Shown here: positions 57,276-64,000 of the stretch, piece by piece
Numbering within the stretch: the first letter of the stretch is position 1
Layout: each line of letters opens with the position of its first letter
Assembly (NCBI GenBank): GCA_009602735.1
Contig: WELA01010047.1
Coordinates: 44,925 to 108,924 of the forward strand
Direction of reading: 5' to 3'
Length of the DNA stretch: 64,000 bases
From: Mesotaenium endlicherianum
Taxonomy: Eukaryota; Streptophyta; Zygnematophyceae; Zygnematales; Mesotaeniaceae
Notes under the pieces: generated by a model
Seen by the model: the letters and a program-made list of their open reading frames with translations, nothing else
Database searches by the model: none
What the model was told of the DNA's origin: nothing
Position numbers and translations under genes: made by a program

Positions 57276-58030
57276 TAGGGATAAATATTTTTTTACCATC
57301 GATTTGTGCCGCTATACCAATTTCACCATCGGTTTGTGCAAAGTGGACAGACATATACAGATTCTGCCAATTTGGACAAAAATACCACAATTTCGTCTCA
57401 AACGCCTCAGGATATGTAGCAATGAGAACACGGGCTATTCTCATCGTTAGGTCCTGTCTGTAAACTCGTGTAAGTCAGACTTGACACGAATGAACGTGGG
57501 TGTGAAGTCATTGCTCTCAATGTAGGATATTTTTGCCGAGAAGAGAATCTTGGCTTGTAGACAAAATTTTACAGGAGTATTATAATCTGAAATTGAATCC
57601 GAAAGTTGAAGGATTGGAGGGGAGAGCCGAAAAACCTTTGGCCTAGCTTGTGAAGGTAACGCTCAAAGGTTTATGATAAAAAGTTTTATAAAATTAGGAT
57701 TTCAAAAGAAATATATATGCTGCTCGTATATTGTCACTGAAATTGGCCACAATGTTCTGACATGTTCACTTCACTTTTTTGCTTAAAATGGACTGGCAGA
57801 AGACATTCTTGTGGAGATAGTTCGCACGACTTATACGTTAGATAATTGAAAGTGCTCGACGACACTCGAAGTACAAAGTATAGTTAGAAAGCAACAAAAC
57901 AGGTTCAGGACGAAAATGTGGCAATTTTGTGCAAATTGGCAGAATCTGTATATTTATGTCCTGTTTGCACAAACCAAAGGTGAAGTTGGTATACACGCGC
58001 AAATCAATGGTAAAAAAGTATTTATCCCTA
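57276..58030. repeat. Inverted repeat: 125-bp arms, ~500-bp loop
   Basis: The left arm 57276-57400 and the reverse complement of 57904-58030 agree at about 85% (TAGGGATAAATA, TATACCAA, GGTTTGTGCAAA, ATACAGATTCTGCCAATTT, TTTCGTC). Both arms can be read as a similar peptide (DKYFFTIDL, YTNFT, GLCK, IQILPI), so they may be two inverted remnants of one coding repeat or the terminal inverted repeats of a small element. The loop is AT-rich and non-coding. Confidence 0.65.
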
Positions 58031-59102
58031 CTTTCTATCCGACCGATTCCGGTGATCGGTCCTACCAATTCCAGGAACGCACACAGTGCGTTGGATGCCG
58101 ACCGCGTGAACAGGCCAGAGGGTACCACAGAGACCCCCTTGACCAAAAGAGACAAGCGGGGGGAGCGAGGATAACACAGGAACCCCCCCCCGCCTGCTGA
58201 CAAAACCAACCCGAAAAACGGGTGACGGGCTATGGTCACCCCCTGGACGTGTCGACCGGAGCAAGGGCAACCCCTGGCTCCGTCGACGAAAACAAGGCCA
58301 AGGAGGCCTGTAGTGAAACAAATAGATAAAGTACTCAGTAAAATAGAATACTTTATCTATTCAAGACAAGGATCTTTGAACACAAGTGGTAGCTTTTTGA
58401 AAGAGAGATGGTTTCTTGATAGTTATATATTTCTGGAATTTGGCAAGTACAAGAGTGATTCTGGAATGTCTTTCTATGTTCTAGCTGTTGTTTATATACT
58501 TGCTACATGAGTAATTTCTAGGGAAGTGCATGTTGATGTGTTGGCACCCAACACATCCCAAAAGTTGCCACCTCTTTCTACAATAATGTACACATGTCCT
58601 TTTGACCTACAAATGGCACATTTGACTTTTGCCACATGGAGTTCTTCTAGGTCCTTCCTCTAACTTCGAAAATGCCTTAGAAGGTTCAAAGGACATGAAC
58701 CAAGTCACTAGAGTATCTATTCACACTTAACTCCACACAATACTACTCCAATATATTCAAAAGCATCAAAATACATGCAAACTAATATATTATAACTCAA
58801 ATCACTATAAGGCCCCAAGAGGGTAAACGGGGGGTGGAGGGAAAATAAAAGCCCCGTTCCCCTGCAGAAAAGCCCCCCCCGCCATCCAATGTCGGGCCGA
58901 CCAGGCTGACATGGTTGGCACTTGATTCAACGGGTGTTGGGCCAAGCAGGCCCCTTGTCTCCTCATCGATAACCTCGGCAAAAATCAACAATAACTCAAG
59001 TTAGTGTTTTGCAAACCATTAAAAAATTTTCCTCACAAATTTGAACCAATCAAAGCATAATTGAACAGTTCTGCACAGCTTTTCTGAGTGGAGCAAAGAC
59101 TT
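58031..59102 (-). other. Probable leader or internal region of an LTR element (LTR-D), non-coding
   Basis: It follows the primer-binding site at 59103-59114 on the minus strand. It is GC-rich in parts (CCCCCCCCGCC near 58190 and 58875) with CCCTGGACGTGTCGACCGGA-like words, but no gag or pol motif is visible. Confidence 0.3.
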
Positions 59103-59114
59103 GCTCCGATACCA
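59103..59114 (-). other. Retroelement primer-binding site (initiator tRNA-Met type)
   Basis: The minus strand reads TGGTATCGGAGC, one base from the usual plant initiator-Met site TGGTATCAGAGC. It lies one base after ...CGTTACA, a typical LTR end. The element is read on the minus strand, so its 5' LTR is at higher coordinates and its internal region lower. Confidence 0.7.
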
Positions 59115-59115
59115 A

Positions 59116-59640
59116 TGTAACGACTCTGAATTTTGAGAATCTTTTCTAAGCTTTTCAGAAAGTAGAAGTTCAAAAATTGGACAAGAACGCAATGACGAGA
59201 AGAGGTGCTCTAAGAGTTGCACTCAGATTGACTCAGCAAGTATTTATACTTGCCAACGCGAGCCATCTGAGTGCACTTGGCACTCCTGCGACACCTATGT
59301 TCAAGTGATTCTGACGCGACCACCGTTTCAGTTGTACGTGACAACCAAAAGGTCTACCTTTTCACATGACGTGTAAGAGGAGACAAACCTCTTCATGGGA
59401 GGTTTCATTGTGACTCTTGATGTCATGGGGTGCTGTGTAAATTGAAGATTTGTACATATGCTTTTGAGATGCTTGTGTTGGAGGTGTCGGCGCCTTGTTG
59501 CTACAGAGTACCAACTTTTTTTCCTCCATTGTGTAGGGAAGTCTTAGGCTCTTGAGGGTCTTATGCAGTCGACAAGTAACAAATGCACTTTCATGTGTAC
59601 ACATGTGTGATTGTGTGATGTTAAGTCACCAACAACAACA
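59116..59640 (-). mobile_element. 5' LTR end of LTR family D (upper limit unknown)
   Basis: The minus strand ends CGTTACA at 59116, next to the primer-binding site. A TATAAATA box on the minus strand (59241-59248) lies 125 bp upstream of the LTR end, a usual place for the LTR promoter. The LTR start could not be fixed, as no second copy is in the window. Confidence 0.45.
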
Positions 59641-59982
59641 AGCTATATAATCTCAGAAACCATGCGTATGTACTTGTGTTACTGTGCTGCACTAAATGAA
59701 GCATTTACAGTCACTATGTCACTACTTAATAATTGAATATTACACCCGCAGCTGTCGACAAAAGAGTTCATTGATTGATTAAGATGTATATACAAGTTGA
59801 GGTCCTGTACCCTATGCTCTGGTACCCCACCTCTTCTAACGTCAAGTGATTGTCAACAAACTGCCTTTCTTGTAGCTCTGTAGGGGATTTCTAGTCTTAT
59901 TTGGATGTATACGCACATCTCGCAACAGCGCCAACCACTACATGTATGCTATGCTGCCACTGAGAGTAATCTACTTGCTTAA
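59641..59982. other. Spacer, nothing recognised
   Basis: AT-rich. It may contain the rest of LTR-D and the 3' flank of the minus-strand transposase gene. Confidence 0.3.
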
Positions 59983-60339
59983 TCAACTACGTATATAGTC
60001 CTTGATCTGAAGCAGCTTTGGTGCGAGGCAATGGAATTGGTTGAGAAGAAATTTGTTGCATGAGTCGACATTGTGTATCATTTTCAATATACACCCGCCC
60101 GTTTTAACACACGGGGGTTCGCTGCACTCGCCTTTAGTCACCAACTTCCCATGCAACTTGCAATCTCTCCACATGGCACAGCTTGTCCTGGCGAGGGCCC
60201 ACTCTTCGTCGACATCTCGACCAATGTCCTTGTTATCATTTCTGATGACATACCCGGGTAGATCCTCCGTCTCCCAACAGTACCTTTCCACCTGCACCGC
60301 TGCAATGATTTGGTACGTCAGTGTGACGACTGTATCCGC

Positions 60340-60885
60340 CTATAGCGTGAAGGCCGGATGCGAAGTGAACTTGTCGATCACCAAGCGTCCTCTCCAATCG
60401 CGTACAGGCTTAAGCGGCCTCACCAGAGCCCATACATGCTCCGTGGTTCCCCCGGGGTTCTCCCGCCTGTCCATGGGATGAGGGATGAGGTGCATGACGT
60501 GCACAAAGAGTCTTTCCACTTTGGCAACCCACACTTGCCTGTTCTTTCTCTCGGCTCCTGTGGCTAAGCCGTTGGCAGCCACTGACACGTGATCCCCCAC
60601 TCTGAGGGTCTCCTTGGGCCCCTTGGAAGCCTTCTGGCACATGTATATGCGCCCATCGATCCATTCTTCGGCAGAGAAAATCTGCCGGCTCCCGTCCTCT
60701 TGGAGGCCACCACCCAGGACTTTTTTGTCGAACCCCAAGAGCAAGCGGTACTTCCACTCCATGTCTTGCTTTGTGAGTCCTATTGTCTCCAACTCCACGA
60801 AGGAAAGGTCTTGGTGTTTCTTTATCCAACTGCATAGTTGCAATATGAGGGAGGAACAGAATGAGAATTCATCACCACTTTGCAT
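60340..60885 (-). pseudogene. C-terminal region of the Tnp2-like gene, BAH-like stretch
   Basis: The frame reads SWIKKHQDLSFVELETIGLT, YRLLLGFDKKVLGGGLQEDG, EEWIDGRIYMCQKAS, then LRVGDHVSVAANG and RQVWVAKVERLFVHVMHLIP. The VGD-x-V...W.AKVE.LF arrangement recalls BAH or related chromatin-binding modules, but this is a weak likeness. An in-frame TAG follows ...HPAFTL, after which the same frame stays open to 59983 with ADTVVTLTYQIIAAVQVERY and DLPGYVIRND. Confidence 0.4.
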
Positions 60886-61316
60886 GCCTCAAGTTTTCCC
60901 ACCCATGTCGATGGCATGCTCAATAGACTTGTAGATTGCATGCGACGAGAATATGCAATATGAAGCAGGCAGGTATAGGAGCAATACCAATTGCCAATAG
61001 CCCCATGGCAGAGCAAGACTGAAGCCACCTGCACCCGCATGTAGACCTCCCTGGATCCGGCGGCCTCGCTGTTCTGCACCAGACATGTGTTTGCTTCTCG
61101 GCATGAGGTCCCACAGCACCGAGTCTTCTCATAAAACTACTTCCTCCCATTGCCTTCACCACATGATCAGCCATTCCCATTAGTCGAGTGACTGTGTGAC
61201 CGTGGCCCCTGAAGATGTCCATCGTGCACATTCTCTCCAGAGTCCTATACAGCAGCCACTTGGATCTGTCCTGGCAATTCCTGTTATTGAGAGTCGGCAT
61301 GTCGTTCTTCACGTAC

Positions 61317-62640
61317 TTATGCTCGCTCTTGAAGGATTGGCCTCACAGGTGAACCATAGGGCCGTATTGCTTCAAGGCAGTGCAGTAATGTAGCAGAAAA
61401 TGCATGTTGTGACTCGCGTCGTTGAGTTGAGCCGTGACCCTTGCCTTGGCATCGGCCTCTCGCGCACGGAATGCCTCTACAAAGTCTCCGTGGTAGTCTT
61501 CTGCTAGCCTCTCTATCTTGTCGACGTCCCTCTGGCTCAGGGAGCTTGCCAAGAAAATGCACAGCTTCACCTAAAGCTTCAGTGCCTTCAGCCTGTGCTT
61601 GTACTTGTCCGTGTTGAAGTAGGTCTGTTTCGTGTAAAGCGTCTGCACCCTCGGATGGCAGATTGGTCGCAATAAGGCAGGCATGAGGGGTGCGAGGGCC
61701 ATAAATGTCATCCCTGTGTAAGTGCCATGATTGTACATGGGCTTCTTCACCTTGTCGTCGCCTCTGTTCACCCTCGCCATGTCGGCTCTGTAGTTGAACG
61801 CCATTTTCTTGAAAGGCGTCCAAGCACAATGCGCCGCACTCCCCAATGTGTTCTCTGCCAACGCCTCTGTGATACCTAGTGGGAACAGGGTGAAGTGGCT
61901 CCAAAGGCATCTGGAGTATGCAATTCCACCTGGGCAGTTCCTCCAATGGGCTCTTCTCCCATCCATAGCCCTTGTTACCTTTTTCCACTCCATCCAACCT
62001 CTTTGCAGACGCTGCATGAACTGCCTTCAACCTCTTCACATCCGCCTCACGCTCCCTCTTTGTTCTCTCCCCAAACTTTTCATCCAGCAACTCCTGTCTG
62101 GCCTCTTCCCACGATCTCTTCTTGGCTGTTGCTTCTTCAAGCGCCTCCCCAACCTCCACCCTGTAACGCCTGGACTCTTCCTCAGTACGCGGCACAACAT
62201 CATTCAACGTCAAGTTCCATTCATAGAGCTTGTTCTTGTGTACGGTACACACGGGGCACGAGAAGTCAGAAGACTGCCCCTTCATCATCATACTCTTAGT
62301 CCTCTGTGAGAAATCTTGACAGAAGAGCGTCATCACCCTCACCAGACACGCTTGCTTGAGTGGAGCGAAACACATCTCCACGCCCTCCTGTAGTTGCTTC
62401 AAGGCTTCCCTCACGAGGTACTCGAGCACCTCACCATCCCTAGAGTCCTTGCTGCTGAATGCAGTGATCCTAATGATACTGGTATCCCCGATGACACTGC
62501 TATCCAGATTTTGCAAACGGTAGTAGTACCCCGTGACAGTGACCCTTTCTTTTGAAGATCTTGAAAGCATCCATGAACAACAATATGGCCAGGTTCACTA
62601 CGAGCAGGTTCTTGGGATTGTGTGCCTCCCTTGTGGCGTC
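61317..62640 (-). pseudogene. Catalytic region of the Tnp2/Plavaka-like transposase
   Basis: Candidate first acidic residue in LFMDAFKIFKRKG. A second lies in LFCQDFSQ, followed by a zinc-binding CPVC pair. A helical Lys/Glu insert (EARQELLDEKFGERTKRERE) separates it from the LGITEALAENT and TYTGMTFMALAPLMPALL blocks. The region ends with HYCTALKQYGPMVHL. Different parts lie in different frames, so this copy cannot make the protein. KDZ is an alternative superfamily, but the KDZ signatures CRH and GERyGY are absent. Confidence 0.5.
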
Positions 62641-64000
62641 TGGGGTACCGAGTTGGGATTTCACAGCTGGTGTCGTAACCCTCCTTAAAACTCCCTCGTC
62701 CTTTTTTTTGAGAGCATCTATACATCAGTAAGTCTCCTTGCCTTCCACTATCCAACCGTGTTCCAATCGCTCCCAGCCTAACTCCTCCCAGTTCCCCCCA
62801 ATGGTGGTGCACCATGAACAACTTCGCAAGTGCGCAGAATGAGGCTAGGGTCCACTTTCATAGGCTCCTCAGTGAGCAAGAGCTCCCCGTGCCCTTCACC
62901 CTTCTGCATCACGTAAGCACTTATGACGAGCTGTTAATTTTAGTTGGCTACTGTCAGTCGACAAGATCTTCTGCACCAAGACCATCACCTCCCGGCCCGC
63001 GGTGCGCATGCAGGAAGGCCCTTGTCATTAATGACAAGTGAAAGAATAATTGAGGATAAGGAAATCCCAGGCACACAGCAAGCTATACTCCACGACTTCC
63101 ATGGCTAATTTGCAATGTGGCAAGTAGGGGTCGCAGTGATATACCTGCTACTTGTGGGCTCATAACCAGGAAATCCCCCACGGCCACCTTCATTTCCTCC
63201 CCCCCTGTGTGCACTAGACAGCTGTACTCTCGAAGGAACGAATGGCCAGTTACATACGGGGAATTGTAGAGCCCCGTCATCTCTCCGTCCACTAATACCT
63301 CAGGCTTGAAGTGGATCTCCCTGCTCAATAAATTGTCCCCCACCATCTCCGCCAGACTTTCCCTGACATGCTTGGACCACAGCTTCTCCCCGCTCGGCAA
63401 CAGGGTTTCTTGCACACCATGCTTGTAAATTCGACTTTCGTCTTGTGTATGTCGTCAATCAAGCACCTCTTTTTGTCCTCTGCTTTGTAGAACTGGCTAT
63501 TCAACCTCCACGCCTCCATCAGTCGCTTGGTTTTCTTAGTACCTACATTGTGCAGGATCTCGTAGCCACACTTGCACAAGCACGTCGCGCTTTTGAACTT
63601 CCCCCACTCTTCCTCTGTGGCCTCTAACATGATTTCGTCACTACGGTTCAAAGCTAAATTTCCTGCTGTTTGTGCTGCAGCCTCGGCAACCCTCTCCAAT
63701 GCCCACACAGCTGCCTGCTGTTCTCGTACCTCTGCCTGTAGTGCTAAATCAACTAGTCTTTTGGCTGCCTCTTGTGCTCTTAAAGCATCCTTGCGCGCTG
63801 CTTTTGAGGTTTCTATTTGCGCTTGCTTGAGATCTTCCTTTTGCTTCCTTAATTGTCGGCGTGCCTTATCTGCAGCTAGCTGACTAAGGCGTGCTCTCTT
63901 GTCACTCTCTTCAACATGTCTTGCCCACTCTTGTTCTCTACGCAATGCTTCTTCATCTGCTGATTCAGCTTTACAGGCACGATGACAAACCACTCTATAC

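Larger units (their letters stand above)
59983..63993 (-). pseudogene. Tnp2/Plavaka-like (CACTA-type) transposase gene, decayed, continues past the window
   Basis: Order on the minus strand: Ala/Glu/Lys coiled coil (63.99-63.6 kb), Cys-rich piece (CLCKCGYEIL, 63.57 kb), ETLLPSGEKLWSKHVRESL with VAVGDFLVMSPQ (63.4-63.1 kb), then, after a likely intron, NLLVVNLAILLFMDAFKIF, EYLVREALKQLQEGVEM, MTLFCQDFSQRT, SDFSCPVC (62.6-62.2 kb). Downstream are ITEALAENTLGSAAHC, MYNHGTYTGMTFMALAPL, HFLLHYCTALKQYGPMVHL and KSEHKYVKNDMPTLNNRN. The D..D order, CPxC and terminal HY...YGP...E..HK...TNN pattern resemble Tnp2/Plavaka transposases. A tail of about 290 residues includes VGDHVSVAANG...VWVAKVERLFVHV, vaguely BAH-like. 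There are at least three frame changes (near 63.44, 62.53 and 61.95 kb) and two in-frame stops (TGA after YGPMVHL, TAG after SHPAFTL). Confidence 0.55.

Noticed and set aside
1787-63993. Non-standard genetic code suggested by in-frame stops in several DNA-transposon genes
   Set aside because: TAA, TAG and TGA all occur, along with frameshifts, and normal stops end other frames. Decay of transposon copies explains this better.
1-64000. tRNA, rRNA or organelle genes
   Set aside because: I looked for conserved rRNA words and tRNA-like GGTTCGAATCC arms and saw none convincing. A covariance-model scan would be needed to exclude tRNAs.

Overview
The window looks like repeat-rich nuclear DNA from a large eukaryotic genome, most likely a streptophyte (charophyte) alga or an early plant lineage. 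This is an inference. It rests on Ty3/gypsy chromoviruses, a gypsy element carrying a C5 DNA methyltransferase (a combination published for charophytes and dinoflagellates), GT-AG introns in the DNA-transposon genes, KDZ- and Crypton-type transposases, and assembly gaps (runs of N). I recognise no ordinary host gene with confidence. Almost every supportable coding region belongs to a mobile element, and most copies are decayed.

Layout. 1-607: right part of an LTR (family A, about 743 bp). 608-3656: GT- and pyrimidine-rich DNA, then an unrecognised Ala/Glu-rich multi-exon gene. 3657-6690: AT-rich, with very old satellite copies near 5.4-5.9 kb. 6690-8430: fragments of two gypsy families around a CTG-rich minisatellite. 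8480-11450: about fifteen units of a roughly 190-bp satellite. 12062-16447 (minus): decayed KDZ transposase gene with CTG/GCA-rich introns. 16.7-18.8 kb: GC-rich and low-complexity DNA. 18.85-22.3 kb (plus): leader and gag of gypsy family C. 22.38-23.67 kb: non-coding 1-kb segment between 134-bp direct repeats. 23.69-30.92 kb (minus): gypsy element with gag-like region, DNA methyltransferase, RT, RNase H, integrase and PHD finger, interrupted by a solo LTR-A. 30.92-39.86 kb (minus): LTR-B chromovirus with both LTRs, gag, protease, RT, RNase H, integrase, chromodomain and an extra 3' reading frame. 40.0-43.07 kb (plus): pol, PHD finger and 3' LTR head of gypsy family C. 43.1-46.8 kb: pyrimidine- and GT-rich DNA with possible upstream exons. 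46.83-50.60 kb (plus): multi-exon Crypton/Ndc10-like tyrosine recombinase gene with a GCR1_C-like tail. 50.9-55.5 kb: the 190-bp satellite in both orientations with a solo LTR-B inside. 55.85-56.60 kb: solo LTR-A with a perfect target-site duplication. 57.3-58.0 kb: inverted repeat. 59.1 kb: primer-binding site and LTR end. 59.98-64.0 kb (minus): decayed Tnp2/Plavaka-like (CACTA-type) transposase gene running off the window.

How the parts relate. The window is a nest of insertions. Its central point is that the gypsy elements carry chromatin modules: one lineage combines a DNA-methylation writer (C5 methyltransferase) with a PHD finger where chromoviruses have a chromodomain, a sister lineage has only a PHD-like finger, and the LTR-B element has a true chromodomain. 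Three unrelated DNA-transposon transposases (KDZ, Crypton, Tnp2-like) share the window, and two of their genes have introns filled with CTG/GCA-rich minisatellites.
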